64,000 bases of DNA from Eledone cirrhosa (Eukaryota > Mollusca > Cephalopoda > Octopoda > Eledonidae): NCBI GenBank assembly GCA_964016885.1, contig OZ024745.1:47691542-47755541 (forward strand), read 5' to 3'. The notes under the pieces were generated by a model. That model saw nothing but the letters and a program-made list of their open reading frames with translations. It was not told the DNA's origin and ran no database searches. Made by a program: the position numbers and the translations under genes. Within the stretch, counting starts at the first letter, position 1. Each line of letters begins with the position of its first letter. This document shows positions 1 through 12,435 of the stretch, piece after piece.

Positions 1-1037
1 CTTCCTTGATACGTAACGTGCCGACGTATCTTTCAGTCGCTAGAATTGTGACAATGGGCCTTCCGTCTTTGTTTCCGCATTTGTCTATGTGTTTCCGGAA
101 AGACGAGGCCCTGGTTTTAGTGTGTTCCTTGATCCGGATGTGCAAAGGTCGGATTGTGCTACCTATGTAGTATTGGTTGCACCTGTCACATTCTATCTTA
201 TACACGACGTATGTGCGTAGACAACAGTTCGCATGGCGTATCGGGCAGTCTCCGAGGGAGCATGCATCAGTAGATTTCCCGGGTTTCCTGGAGAGGCATC
301 TTCGCAGGGAGGGGCCTGAGTGGGCCAGGTGGTTGTCGAGGCCCTCCCTCCGTATAGCCTTGCGGATAGCGTTGGTGGTATTCTCACCCAGGTGTGGCAT
401 TTTAAGGAAGCACTTGCCTTGGGTGCCTCTCTCTGTCTCCTATTCTGTCTGTGATTGAGGTAGGGTACCCGTTCGTCTCCAGCACCTCGAGGAATCGCTT
501 GGTATGAGTGACACCACTCGTGGGATCGCTGCATCTGGTTTTGATTCGCGCGATCTCGTTCGTGATGTATCCTCTTTTGGCACTGTTAGGGAGGGCGGAC
601 TTGTAGTGAACGAACAGGTCCCTGCAGGCTGCCTTTCGGTAGAAGTTGCAGTGGATCCTTCCCTGTTCCGTGATGTTGATTCGGAAGTCGAGGAGGGCAA
701 GTGACCCGTCTTCGTTGGGGTGTTCAACACTGAAGTCAATGTTCTCGTCCGTGTTGTTGAACGTCTCGTAGATTCTGTTCGCCGTGTCTTGGGAAGATGT
801 GAGGATGAGGATATCGTCCACGTATCTTGAGAAAAAGGCTACGGCATTGGGGTGGCAGGCGTTGAGTGCCTTGCGTTCGAGGTTGTCCATGTAAGAGATC
901 GCTAGCACACCTGATAGGCTTGATCCCATGAGCAATCCCGAGGTTTGTTGGTATGTTTGGTCAAGGAATCCGAAGTAGGTGTTGTCGACGACGATGGATA
1001 GGAGTTGGATGTCAGTGGTGGTGAGCCCGAAGCAGTG
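1..1037 (-). mobile_element. Penelope-like retroelement, 3' half (RT end plus GIY-YIG endonuclease), 5'-truncated
   Basis: On the minus strand a reverse-transcriptase C-terminal part reads from about 1035 down to about 405: MGSSLSGVLA, then RYVDDILIL (catalytic YVDD box), LLDFRINI and HYKSALPNSAKRGY. All are typical of Penelope-like RT. After a one-base frameshift near 405-430, a second frame reads KCFLKMPHLGENTTNAIRKA and then VYKIECDRC with YYIGST, which is the GIY-YIG nuclease signature with YYIG in place of GIY. The nuclease runs off the window at base 1. The element starts abruptly at about 1037 in the middle of the RT, so the copy is 5'-truncated. The frameshift makes it unlikely to encode a single working polyprotein. 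The family call is secure from the RT plus GIY-YIG order; the subfamily is not determined. Confidence 0.87.
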
Positions 1038-1047
1038 TAGGTCATTA

Positions 1048-1190
1048 TAAATTAAAGTCTATATTTTATTATAGGACAAATTTTCACAATGATCTATCCA
1101 TTAGTAAAGACACTATAAACATATGAATTAATAAAACCGTTTTTAGATAAGTTCTGTTGAATCCTCTCTGAACCGATTGTAATAACTACT
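1048..1190 (+). repeat. fragment of inverted-repeat element MITE-1
   Basis: This is the internal and 3' part of a short repeat that recurs at 16667, 28951, 30415, 30998, 32094 and 35233. Shared features are a run reading 'aaagtct..tttta', then 'cacaatgatctatccatt' and 'actataaaca'. The 5' terminus is missing here. Confidence 0.6.
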
Positions 1191-1254
1191 TCACCTTGTC
1201 TTATTCTTTTATTATATATATTATAGATAATACATATATAAGGCCATTTGTATC

Positions 1255-1380
1255 TGGTTTAGAATAGGTACATTGTATCCCTGAGTGTTGTAAAAAATGG
1301 TGTCTGGCTGTAAAATATTCCTCAAAATGTGCTGTTAAACTCATGCCAGCATGGAAAAGTCTATGTAAAAATGATGATGA
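1255..1380 (+). repeat. decayed RTE-type LINE/SINE 3' tail
   Basis: The block ends in 'catgccagcatggaaaagt' followed by a short ATGATGATG run. That is the 3' end shared by the RTE-like LINEs and tRNA-SINEs of this window. It is highly diverged. Confidence 0.45.
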
Positions 1381-1429
1381 ATGTGTGCTTGCCATTTCTA
1401 TTTCTTGAGAAATTGCCATTCTCCTACAT

Positions 1430-3485
1430 GCAATTTGGGAAACTTCAGCGGTCCGACTTGCCAGGAAAGAATGTCGGAATGCTGAACGGCAATATAAACT
1501 GCATAAATCAGATGCCAACAGAAGAAAGCGGAATAAATCTAACCATCTCAAGCAAGTGACAAAGAAGGCAGTGCTTGAATTTGAACAGTGCATAGCAACC
1601 AATCCTGACAGTAAGGTGTTCTGGAAATATATTCATTCAAAGCAGAGACCTCACTCTCCAGTTGGTCCTCTTCGCAATCCCCACACAAGCCAGATCACTG
1701 ACGATCCCAAAGAATGCGCAGAACTCATTGCTGAGTGCTATTGAAGTATTTTTACTGTTGAAAACCAGAATGTACCATCTCCACCATCTCTAACATCAAA
1801 TTCCATAACAACTATGGAATTTACACCTGCAATGTTGCGACGTCACCTTAAGAATAAGCGCAACTATGCCTCCCCTGGTCTTGATGGTGTGACATACCTG
1901 CTTCTCAAACGTGGCGGGTATTTCCTTTTGCACCAGCTTTCTTTCTTCTTTCAATACTGTCTCAACAATGGTGCTACTCCGGAGCAGTGGAAAACTGCCA
2001 GTGTCATTCCCCTGTTCAAAAAGGGCAACCGCATGTCACCTGTCAACCAGTCAGTCTTACTAGCTGTATGGCCAAACTGATGGAATCCTGTGTCAGAGAA
2101 ACACTTTGGAACTTCTGGAGCTCTCACAGCCTCATCCGGCCCTCACAGTTTGGATTTATCCCTAACTCCAGCTGCTGTGATCAGCTTATCGAGTTCCTTG
2201 AAGACATCACCCGGATCACTGACAGCGGCTCATGGGTGGATGTTGTTTACCTTGACTTTGCTAAGGCTTTTAATTCTGTGCCACACAAAAAGACTTATGG
2301 CAAAACTCTCTGCAATAGGTGTGAGGGATGATCTTTTCGACTGGTTGAAATCCTTCATTCTCAGCTGAAAAGAAGTAGTCACGGTTCTAGGACAGCATTC
2401 TTCACCATATGAGATGTCATCTGGTGTACCACAGGGATCTGTTCTTGGTCCCCTTTTGTTTGTGGCATATATTAATGACATAGATGCCAACTTACAGAAT
2501 GCCACGGTACTGAAATATGCAGATGACATCAAGCTGTACCTTGAAATCAAAAGGACTAATCCTGAAATCTACAACTCTTTCCTACAATCAGACCTGGACA
2601 CAATGCAGCAATGGATCACAGACTGGCAACTGAAGCTGGCTGTGGACAAGTGTACCACCATGCATTTCGGAAGGAAAAATCCAGCGTCCACATACTCCCT
2701 CCACAACACTGATATCATGAAGTCCTCTTGTGAACGTGACCTGGGCATTACTCTCAGCACCGATTTGCGTTGGACAAAGTATGTCTCTAAGATTGTCAAG
2801 AAGGCCGAGGGTGTCTTGGCATCACTCAGCAAGACCTTTGTTAGCCGCTCTCCAGCTATCTATTTAAAACTGTATACAGCTATGGTACGACCACACTTGG
2901 AATTCGCATCATCAGTCTGGAACCCCTATCTTGCTCAGAACATTGACCGCCTGGAAACTGTTCAGAGACGTGCAACCAAGCGCATACCCTCTATCAGGGA
3001 TCTACCATACTCTGAATGCCTTGCTTCCCTGGGCATGGATTCATTGAAGCTCCGACATCTGGCAATGGACTTGGTAAAAACCCACAAAGTTATTAACCAT
3101 CTCGCCAACAACAACCCTGAGCACCTTTTTGATCTCCTTGTGTTTAACACACGTGGACATGCCTACAAAATCAGAAAACAGCACAGCTCTCATGACTTTC
3201 ATAAACATTTTTTCACGCTCAGAGTTGCTGAAGCATGGAACAAACTGCCTGCGTCAGTTGTTAGCTGCCGAGACACTGCATCCTTTAAAACCCTCATGCT
3301 TCCCGAAATACACCAAAACTACACCTGATGTACCCCTTCCATACACATGCACACGTGTATATCATGACTCATGCACTGTTCATTTTCCTGACGTTTGTAC
3401 ATTACCCTATGTACTATACATACACTTTTTGATGAGTTGTAGTGCACCTGAGCACTGTACACAATATTTTTATTATTATTATATT
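1430..3485 (+). mobile_element. CR1/jockey-group non-LTR retrotransposon, copy A, 5'-truncated and broken
   Basis: The reverse transcriptase of a non-LTR element is readable with interruptions. It begins near WETSAVRLARKEC (the endonuclease is lost), followed by the RT start FTPAMLRRHLKNK, YLDFAKAFNSVPHK, SGVPQGSVLGPLLF and the catalytic KYADDIKLYL at about 2512-2542. The C-terminal region has MVRPHLEFASSVWNPY and ETVQRRATKR, a pattern typical of CR1/L2/jockey-group pol. The longest open piece is 2414-3328 (304 codons). Breaks are a TGA near 1742, frameshifts near 2040 and 2288, and a TGA near 2366 where copy B has arginine. The 3' UTR ends 'gagcactgtacacaat' plus ATT repeats, matching copy B and the lone tail at 31730. 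It is a dead copy; the exact clade is uncertain. Confidence 0.88.
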
Positions 3486-3944
3486 TAGATGTATATAAGT
3501 GTGTTTGTATGATTTAGTTTACTCTAAGCATTTCACATCTTCTCAAGTGGTGTTTTATCTTCACCAACAATCTTTATCGTCCATTATGTAGCGTTGATCT
3601 GGTCTTCTTATTAAGACAAGTTTACACTCTCAGTAATGTCTTTCTAGGACATGGTTTTATTGTTCTTTCACTCTTGTTCTTCTTAGAGACCATTATAACT
3701 CCAATATTTCATTATATTTGGTTTGTTCCATTATTATATAAAAAGCTATATAAAATATAAATGCATTACACACACACACACTGTTCAATATTTAAATGTG
3801 TGTGTGTGTTGGTTTGAATGGACAGAGGAAGGAATACTCAATACCATAGTAGTGTAGTATTCCATTGAAGCTGATACAGTAAATTTGAAGTTACTCCAAC
3901 AGCTGTGTGTGTGTGTGTAATACTGAACTATATGTATATTGTCA
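3486..3944. other. intergenic, no gene seen
   Basis: AT-rich sequence with short (AC)n and (GT)n runs near 3768-3810 and 3905-3920. No coding or RNA signal was recognised. Confidence 0.6.
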
Positions 3945-4090
3945 CCATTTAACGCCCATTTTTCCACACTGGTGTACGTTAGACGAGTTATCCCATTGTA
4001 AGACAAGTCAGATCAGATAATTGAGTCTTTACTCATGCAGAACTGTTTCTGGCTTCATTTCTACGGCTGGATGCCCTTCCTAACACATCT
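3945..4090 (-). repeat. decayed RTE-type 3' tail
   Basis: It reads 'aacgcccatttttccac', 'ttagacgagttatccc' and 'ggctggatgcccttcctaac', the reverse complement of the LINE/SINE tail seen well preserved at 51889-52062. From 4091 to 4590 I see only low-complexity AT/TG sequence with no gene. Confidence 0.6.
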
Positions 4091-4591
4091 GAGTATAATA
4101 TAAACTATATAAATAGATTACGATTGTGATCCTGTCCATGTAGATTAGGAACATGAGAGGTGACCAAACCACACAAACCAAACCACCATTATGGAGCAAC
4201 GCGGGTGCATTTTTGTAGCACCGTCACTTGAGGTTATTGGCCATAGACCAATTGTAGAGCCATTTCTGCTTTGGGGAGGGAGATAGGTATGGTTGCAGGT
4301 GTATGTGGTGATTTGGCAGGACAATGAATAAGGGGTAGTGTGGCTGATTAGTGCATGGGGAGAGGAGAGTAGTGTTGTGAAGGATGTTGTCAATAGGTTG
4401 AGGATAAGGGGTAGGGGTAGCTGATTAATGAATGGAGAAGGCATGTATAAACCTATATGCACATTCAGCTATGTTTTATATGTCTAATATTAATGTAGTT
4501 TATTTTATATATGTATATAATGTATAATATGTGTATGTAAATATGCTTATGTAAAATATTTGACATGCATATATACATATATATATATATA

Positions 4592-4924
4592 TGAAGGCGC
4601 ATGGCTTAGTGGTTAGAGCATTGGCCTTGCAATTGAAAGGTTGTGAGTTCAATTCTCAGACCGGGTGTTGTGTTGTTTCCTTGAGCAAGACACTTTATTT
4701 CACATTTCTCCAGTTTACTCAGCTGTAGAAATGAGATGATAGGACTGGGGTCCATATCATTCCACTGCAAAGTGGTCGTGGAGGTGCCACAGCAAAAAAA
4801 AGCATGTAGCACTCACTGTAAATGAGGTTGGTGTTAGGAAGGGCATCCAGCTGTAGAAATCAAGCCAGAATCAGTTCCCGTCCCACACTTGCAAGCAGGG
4901 AAAAGCGGACGTAAAATGATGATG

Positions 4925-4927
<3 letters not shown>
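4592..4927 (+). mobile_element. tRNA-derived SINE (type A) with RTE-type tail
   Basis: The head is tRNA-like: A-box region TGGCTTAGTGGTTAGAGC and B-box-like GGTTGTGAGTTCAATTC. A middle block follows ('gagcaagacactttatttc', 'agtttactcagctgtagaa'), then the tail 'ggtgttaggaagggcatcc' ending in ATGATGATG. It is inserted in a (TA)n tract. Full-length or nearly so, about 335 bp. Transcription by RNA polymerase III is expected from the A and B boxes. Confidence 0.85.
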
Positions 4928-4964
<37 letters not shown>

Positions 4965-4977
4965 TACAAATCAACGG

Positions 4978-5056
4978 TTTAAGCAAAGAATTTCTGCTTT
5001 CACCCAAAGTTTCAGATGATCCCACTTAGGGTGAAAGCAGAAATTCTTTGCTTAAA
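4978..5056. repeat. perfect 28-bp inverted repeat (hairpin), 23-bp spacer
   Basis: The arms 4978-5005 and 5029-5056 are exact reverse complements; the left arm contains 'aagcaaagaatttctgcttt'. It lies between two SINEs that face each other. No coding role is visible. Confidence 0.85.
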
Positions 5057-5112
5057 TTTTAAATCTGTATTAATAATAAACATTTGCTCTACAGGTTTAT
5101 ATACACTTATAT

Positions 5113-5396
5113 CATCATCATCACATCATCATTTTTAACGTCCGCTTTTCCCTGCTTGCAAGGGTGGGACGGGAACTGATTCTGGCTTGATTTCTACAGC
5201 TGGGTGCTTTTTTTGCTGTGGCACCTCCACGACCACTTTGCAGTGGAATGATACGGACCCCAGTCCCTATCATCTAATTTCTACAGCTGAGTAAACTGGA
5301 GCAATGTGAAATAAAGTGTCTTGCTCATGGAAACAACACATCACCCGGTCTGAGAATTGAACTCACAACCTTTCGATTGCAAGGCCATATATATAT
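5113..5396 (-). mobile_element. tRNA-derived SINE (type A), inverted copy
   Basis: The reverse-strand copy of the SINE at 4592 runs from the (CAT)n tail end at 5113 through 'ggcacctccacgaccac' to the B-box region 'gaattgaactcacaacc' near 5353. The A-box end is truncated. With the 4592 copy it makes a tail-to-tail inverted pair. Confidence 0.82.
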
Positions 5397-5398
5397 AC

Positions 5399-5737
5399 AC
5401 ACCCCCGTCCCACTACCCCCACCCGATCCACACCACCCCCTTAAATGTGAAGTTATGTTGGTACCACAACATCCAGTCCGAAACAAATGAGGTCGTGTAG
5501 GTGTCACGACAAAAAAAACACAGTCCACGCTGTAATGTGGCCATGTAGGTAACACGGTAAAAACCTCCCAGTCCACACTGTAAACGTGGTTGGTGTTAGG
5601 AAGGGCATCCAGCCGTAGAAAACTCGCCAGACAGTCCTATACAAGCAGGGCAACAAATCTTGCCTCAAGTGGGAAAACTCCCGTCCAAACCCATGCAAGC
5701 GTGGAAGATGGACATTAAACGATGATGATGATGATAT
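5399..5737 (+). repeat. RTE-like LINE 3' UTR/tail fragment
   Basis: It starts 'cacccccgtcccactaccc' and ends 'gacattaaacgatgatgatg'. It is the same sequence that follows the stop codon of the RTE-like LINE at 62491-62884 and the fragment at 23050-23440. There is no coding part here, so it is an extreme 5' truncation. Confidence 0.8.
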
Positions 5738-7398
5738 ACATATATACCAACATAACTTTATAGGGAAAGGATGGAGTAGGGGTAGTGGTTTGGGGTGTAT
5801 GTTCGGTTTGGATGTGTGTATATTATATTATATGTATATATGTGTGTATATTATATGTATATATGTGTGTATATTATATATATTATATGTGTGTATATTA
5901 TATTATATATATAATGTTCCTTTTACACTCAAGTGTTCACACACATATGAACCATGAATAATATTTGCTGATGTTGTACAACGTTGAACCTATCAATATA
6001 ATGATTTTTGAAAGCACCCTGCAGACAAAGGTTTTGATTGTACTAGCTTCACCTGTGGACTAGAGCCCTGTCCTTTCTGTCATTTGTGGCAGATGACTCA
6101 TTGATTTTCCATCAGCTATTGTAATAGTATTTCTGAAAGTGACTTAAGCAAAGTTAATAGTATTTACTTAATGCTTGTTTAACTTGGTTTTTCTATCTTA
6201 AAAACTAAGGTAAATATATTATGTTGTTTAAAAAAAACAGATTAACTCTTTAACCACCAACTCACCCAAAACCTTTGTTTGAAATCTCATTATTACATAC
6301 CAGATATTAGATGTCAGTAGTTAGATATTTGTCTTTTGTTATTGAGTGGAAAGTTAGTTATTTCACTGAACCTAATTAAAACATAATGGCAGTATATTCT
6401 TGTTAGAAATATGGTCTCAAAAGGATTAATAGCTACAAATAATTCCTGTAAATTCAATTACTGTTGTCATTGTTGTTGCAGTTATTTAGCTTGCTTAACC
6501 ATAATCTGATAAACCAATGATCACAGGCAGCCCAGTTGTGACTATCATGTCTTTTTATGGATATCTAAGACTATATTATCTAATGCTTTCTTTTATTTAA
6601 GTCAACAGGGTTGGGTTTTATGACTGTCAGATAGCCTCATCAATAGAAAGACCTATGCAAATCTAGTTTCCTAAAATTGGATTTTTGCTTAGTAAGATTT
6701 AGCTATTATTTCTAGCAGGATAAGAACCCATATCGTCTCCCTTCTTTCTTTTTTAATTTTGGGGGTTGAAATTATGAAATATATTCATTGTTTGAAACCT
6801 CATTTGAAACAAAATTTTCATGCTTTTTCATTTAAGATTATTAGATGAATTGCATTGAAAAAACAGATGAACTCCAAAATGATGAGTAAAATTAGAAATG
6901 TCTTTGATAATAGGGCACCAGCAGAAAGTTTGTGTCCTTTAACTAGTTTTCATAACTAGGACATTTAACTGTAAAGGTTTAATTCCACCTATATATGAAC
7001 AATTACATTAAACAACTACAGTACATCATTGAAAGTAACATAAGTACTATATAATCGGCATGCGTTTTAACTTTTAGTGCTGAACTCAAATCTTAACTAC
7101 ACATGTATGTACAGCTTAATAAGTCTTTGTTGTAAAGTCAATAAACTTAATCACTCGCTGCTAGATTTATCTGATTAGGAAATGTTTATAAAATTACACT
7201 TTTAATATTGTGGACTGAGTGCTCTACTATTGTGAATATAACCCACCAATGTTCTGTCACTAAGGCACCCGTTTTACGTGTGTTGTGTTGATGCAAATAA
7301 CTGTGTATACTCTGGGAATGTATCTTACATTGCCCATGGAGTATGCTGAGATACAACCGGTACTGGCATTGATAAATATGCTGTGTCCGTCAACTCCT

Positions 7399-7435
<37 letters not shown>

Positions 7436-7643
7436 GTATTTAAACTACAAGTAATGGCTATCTTTCTGAGAAAGAGAACTGAATACAGAGAGTAATGTTT
7501 TTATTGAGAGTATTTAAAAGTACAGTTTCTCAATGACTGACCAATTTCATCTCAGTGGGGAATAATAAACATATAAATATGCTACACAACTTATCTTTGT
7601 CTAACTTCATAAACATATATACAGGGTGTATTAAAATGAATGT
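5738..7643. other. intergenic, repeat-rich, no gene seen
   Basis: It contains TA/TG-rich low-complexity sequence (5815-5915), a MITE-2-type copy (6244-6428) and a (TA)n run (7399-7433). No splice-bounded coding block or RNA gene was recognised. Confidence 0.6.
6244..6428 (+). repeat. inverted-repeat element MITE-2 copy
   Basis: It begins 'ttaactctttaaccaccaac' and ends 'ttagaaatatggtctcaaaaggattaa'-like sequence, with TTAA at both ends. Related copies are at 13862, 19385, 30959, 33605 and 47230. Confidence 0.55.
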
Positions 7644-7845
7644 AATAATAATAATTGTTTCTACTTTTGGCACAAGGCCAACAATTACCCAGTACATTAC
7701 TGGTACTTTATTTTATCGACCCTGTAAGGATGAAAGGCAAAGTTAACCTAGGCGGGATTTGAACTCCGAATGGAAAGGGCCGTAACTCTATGCGCCAAAG
7801 CATGGCGTCCGACCCTCTACCGATACTGCCAATCCACCATGTATT
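7644..7845 (-). mobile_element. tRNA-derived SINE (type B)
   Basis: The reverse complement starts 'ggattggcagtatcggtag', carries a B-box-like GAGTTCAAATCC (here slightly changed) and ends in 'gtagaaacaatta' plus ATT repeats. About 195 bp and full length. There are a dozen copies in the window. The short (TAA)n run and CR1-type tail fragment that follow (7846-7905) read 'attgtgtacagtgctcaggt'. Confidence 0.82.
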
Positions 7846-8462
7846 AATAATAATAATAATAATAATGGAAATTGTGTACAGTGCTCAGGTGTACTACATA
7901 TATATATATAAACAGTTCTATATGAGCAAGACATGGTCACTTGACCCAACTTGCCTCTAATGGGACAACCTGTCTATCCCATGCTAGCGTGGGAAATGGA
8001 CGTTAAACAATGATATATATATATATATAATTACATTGACACAAAGCTCCGAATCTGTAAGGCATGGCTATAGTCAGGGGCCTCATTTGCCTTAAAAATG
8101 TGAGGGTGACAAACCAACATTTGTTGATTCTTAAAGGAGCATAAATTGCTTATGCTGCCTTTCCCGGGCCCTATCACATAAGTAAAATTTTACACTAATT
8201 AAATTTTATATATTCAAATGAAGTTCAGATATAAAAAAATAAGCTTAAAAAGAATTTATATCAAATGAACAAAAAATAAAACAGACGTTTTACCCCCCTG
8301 AAATAAGGCCCTTGGCTATAGTTAATTGATTTTGAAAGGATATAAAACAGAGCTGATCCTCTGGTGGGATTTGAACTCCAAAATATACAAGGTTGAAATT
8401 TAATATTGCACTCTGCCACTTGAATGCATGGTATAAATATTGACTGTTATTGGTAAACTGTA

Positions 8463-8550
8463 AAATAATTGTTTCTACTTTAGGCACAAGGCCAGCAATT
8501 ACCCAGTGCATTACTGGTACTTTATTTTATCGACCCCATAAGGATGAAAA
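8463..8550 (-). mobile_element. SINE type B, 3' fragment
   Basis: Only the 3' half of the type B SINE is present ('ttgtttctactttaggcac' to 'cgaccccataaggatga'). Confidence 0.75.
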
Positions 8551-9523
8551 AGTCTCCCTTAATGAATATGAAGTCTATCATGAGGCATGGAAGACTAACC
8601 TCTGCTTTAGGAGTGGAAACCGACCTTAAAATGCTTGATGTTGCTTTTATTGCTGCTGCTGTTATAAAATACTTTACAAAAAAAAATCTTCATGTATTTA
8701 TTTTACTGAGAATACAAATATTGGCTAGCTGTTTACTCAGCCATGTGTAGTGAAGTTATTTTTGGAGACATTGTGAAATGAAATCAGAAATTTCTGTCCT
8801 TTAGTTCTAAGATGGTGTTAAACCTGTTTTGAAAATGATGGACATGATAAATATAGGAAATCGTTTTTTTTTTACAATTTTACTCATTCCCAAAGATAGT
8901 TTCCTGTAGATTTACTTTGTTCAGGATTTAAAAATAAATGATGTAATGTCTATACATTAGTTCAAGTCACACTTCATGCTGATTAGATTAAAGGAGGATA
9001 TTAAAGGTCAAAGTATGTAACACTGCTATTCCATTTAACTTATATCTTTGTTGCATAAGCTGTGAACTAAATTATTTTATTGGGGATTGAACTGTTATTG
9101 TGTCATTTAAAGGACAGATCATTTTGACTAACCAATGTATTTATTGAAATTATGAAAGAAACTATACCATTTCAAGACAAAAAGATCAAGAGTTTTTATT
9201 CAAAGTTGATGTTATATGCTGTCTTTAGTGAAAGGTGGTGAGGGTGGAAAAGATTTTGAGATACTATCAGTGACATGGAGATAAAATCATGTCGGAGGAG
9301 TTTACATGAGATTTATTAAAATGTCAGCTATCATTATCATCATAGGTGATGACAAAGATATTTAAAATTTTATATAACATTTTTATTGGTTGTAATTATT
9401 GTTGATATCATTGAACAATAAGAATAACATTTCTAACTTTCCATTTCACCCTTTTGTTACTTTTAAAATACAATGTATTTCAATTCATTTTGAAGATGAG
9501 GAATTTGGAGAAATTTAATAATA
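8551..9523. other. intergenic, no gene seen
   Basis: AT-rich unique-looking sequence. No exon, tRNA or recognisable repeat was found. Confidence 0.5.
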
Positions 9524-12435
9524 ATGATAATAATGAAATTATTGTGTAAAGTGCTCAGGTGCACTACAACTCGTCAAAGGTGCATGTATAGTACATAGAA
9601 TAATATACAAATGTCAGTGAATAGTGTACGAGTCATGATATACATGTGTGTATGTGTATGGAGGGGGAATATAAGGTGTAGTGTTGGAGAATCTCAGGAA
9701 GCATGGAAGTTTTAAAGGATGCAGTGTCTCGACAGCTAACAACTGATGCAGGTAGTTTGTTTCATGGTTCAGCAACTCTGAGCATGAAAAGATGTTTCCG
9801 AAAGTCATGGGAACTGTGCTGTTTTCTGACTTTGTGGGCATGCCCACGTGTTAGACATGTGGAAATCAAAAAGGTACTCAGGGTTGTTGTTGGCAAGAGG
9901 GTTAATGATTTTGTGGGTGTTTACCAAGTCAGTTGCCAGATGTCAGAGCTTCAATGTATCCATGCCCAGGGAAGCAAGGCATTCAGAGTATGGTAGATGC
10001 CTGATGGAGGGTATTCACTTGGTTGCACATCTCTGAACAGTTTCCAGGCGGTCAATGTTCTGAGCAAGATAGGGGTTGCAGACTGGTGATGCAAATTCTA
10101 AGTGTAGCCGCACCATAGCTATGTACAGCTTTAAATAGATAGCTGGAGAGCGGCTGACAAAGGTCTTGCTGAGTGATGCTAAGACACCCGCGGCCTTCTT
10201 AACAATTTTAGAGACGTGCTTCGTCCAACGCAAATCGCTGCTGAGAGTAATGCCCAGGTCACGTTCACAAGAAGTCTTCTTGATATTAGTGTTGTGGAGG
10301 GAGTATGTGGACGCTGGGTTTTTACTCCCAAAATGCATGGTGGTGTACTTGTCCACAGCTAGCTTGAGTTTCCAGTCTGTGATCCATTGTTGCATTGTGT
10401 CCAGGTCAGACTGCAAGCAAGATCTATAGTGTTCAGGATCTGTCCTTTTTATCTCAAGATACAGCTTGATGTCATCTGCATATTTCAGTACTGTGGCATT
10501 CTTTAAGTTGGCATCTATGTCATCAATATATGCCACAAACAAAAGAGGGCCAAGAACAGATCCCTGTGGTACACCAGATGACATCTCATACGGTGAGGAA
10601 TGCTGTCCTAGAACCGTGACTACCTCTCTTCGACTGAGAATGAAGGACTTCAACCAGTTAAAAAGATCATCCTTCACACCCATTGCAGAGAGTTTTGCCA
10701 TAAGTCTTTTGTGTGGCACAGAACTGAAAGCTTTAGCAAAGTCAAGGTAAACAACATCCACCCATGAACCGCCATCAGTGATCCGGGTGATGTCTTCAAG
10801 AAACTCGATAAGTTGATCACAGCAGCTGGGGTTAGGGATAAATCCAAATTGCGAGGGCTGGGTAAGATTGTGAGAGTTCCAGAAATTCCAAAGTTTTTCT
10901 CTGACACAGGATTCCATCAGTTTGGCAATGCAGCTAGTAAGACTGACTGAATGATAGACTGAATGATGTGCGGTCACCATTTTTGAACAGAGGAATGACA
11001 CTGGCAGTTTTCCACTGTTCTGGAGTAACACCGTTTTTCAGACAGAATTGGAAGAAGCATGATAGCTGGTGCTGAAGGAAGTACCCACCACGTTTGAGAA
11101 GCAGGTATGTAACACCATCAAGACCAGGAGAGGCATGGATGCATTTATTTTTAAGGTGACATCGTAGCATTGCAGGTGTAAATTCCATAGTTGTAATAGA
11201 ATCCGGTGTCATAGGTGGTGGAGACGGTACACTCTGGTCTTCAATAGTGAAAATGCATGCATAGCATTCAGCAATGAGCTCTGCGCATTCCTTGGGGTCA
11301 TCAGTAACCTGGCTTGTGTGGGGATTGCGAAGAGGACCAACTGGAGAGTGAGGCCTCTGCTTTGAGTGAACATACTTCCAGAACACCTTACTGTCAGGGC
11401 TGGTTGCTATGCGCTGCTCAAATTGAAGCACTGCCTTTTTTGTCACCTGTTTGAGATGGTTGGATGATTTATTTCGCCTCTTCCTATTGATATCTGATTT
11501 ATGCAGTTTGTACTCGCACGTTCAGCATTGCAACATTCTTTTCTGGCAAGACGGACTGCTGCAGTCTCCCAAATTGCACTTTTGAGATGTTTTTTCTGCT
11601 TATGTGGCACCGATGCTGCACATGCTGTCCATATTGAGCTCAGGATGTTCTGGAGTACAGTGTTGACATCTCCAGAGTTGTAGAACTCAAGCCAGTTTGG
11701 ACGTAACTCGGTGCAGTAACAGTTCGTCTGCTTTATTCCAGTCAAAGTGAGCAGTTTGGAGATGGTTGTGGTTCTTGTTACTGCCCATGAGGGATAGATT
11801 GGCAATGATCATAGCATGATCAGAATCACCTAAAGGTTCCTCAGCAGTAACACTAATAACTATTTCATGAGTAGTGGTGAAGAGTAGGTCCAAAGTGTTG
11901 TCACCTCTTATTGGGGAAGTGACCACTTGGGACCAATTCGAGTCCAGGACTAGCTCAAGGAAGTCATTTGCACTTGGCGGCCAACGAAAGGTTTCCCAGT
12001 CAATCTCAGGGTGATTGAAGTCCCCTGCAATAAAAACATAAGTGGCTGTTTTCCCGGCAGCAACTCTGAGGATATCACAAAGTTGAGTGTCCTGATGGTA
12101 ATTTGGGGGACGGTAAATGACTCCAAGTAGCAGTGTTGACATGATCATACATATATCGCAGAAAAATACTTCCTGCTGCGATTGGTTCAAATCAACACAA
12201 GGAATTGCCAACAAATTTGATCGAATGTAGACCATTACACCACCACCACAATGATTAATGCGCTCTTTATGAAACAAGTTGTAGCCAGTTATGCTGAAAA
12301 CCCCATCACAGAGTAAGGAATGTGCCCAAGTTTCCATGACTGTAATGAAGTCAGGGTTGATACTTTTGATGTAGGAGTCAAAAAGATGAATCTTATTGCA
12401 TAGACTACGTGCAGTAATATAATTTAGTAATATAA
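9524..12435 (-). mobile_element. CR1/jockey-group non-LTR retrotransposon, copy B, nearly complete pol but broken
   Basis: Read on the minus strand, it begins with an apurinic-type endonuclease domain (about 12420-11690): SLCNKIHLFDSYIKSINPDF, ETWAHSLL, GVIYRPPN, the catalytic-type GDFNHPEIDW and the GDSDH motif. The RT follows, with VYLDFAKAFSSVPHK, SGVPQGSVLGPLLF and KYADDIKLYL. The longest open piece is 11031-10015 (338 codons). Breaks are frameshifts near 11725, 11480 and 10975, and a TGA at 10015 where copy A has a sense codon. The 3' UTR ends in the shared 'gtgcacctgagcacttta' block and ATT/ATA repeats. It is more complete than copy A because the endonuclease is kept. It lacks any ORF1 and is probably dead. 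Confidence 0.9.

Noticed and set aside
193..739. Overlapping open frames on both strands in the first kilobase
   Set aside because: They are other-frame shadows of the Penelope-like RT and nuclease reading.
4606..4812. Open frames across SINE A copies (also 15245-15454, 31059-31307, 59751 onwards)
   Set aside because: The same peptide recurs at every copy because the SINE happens to be open; it is tRNA-derived and non-coding.
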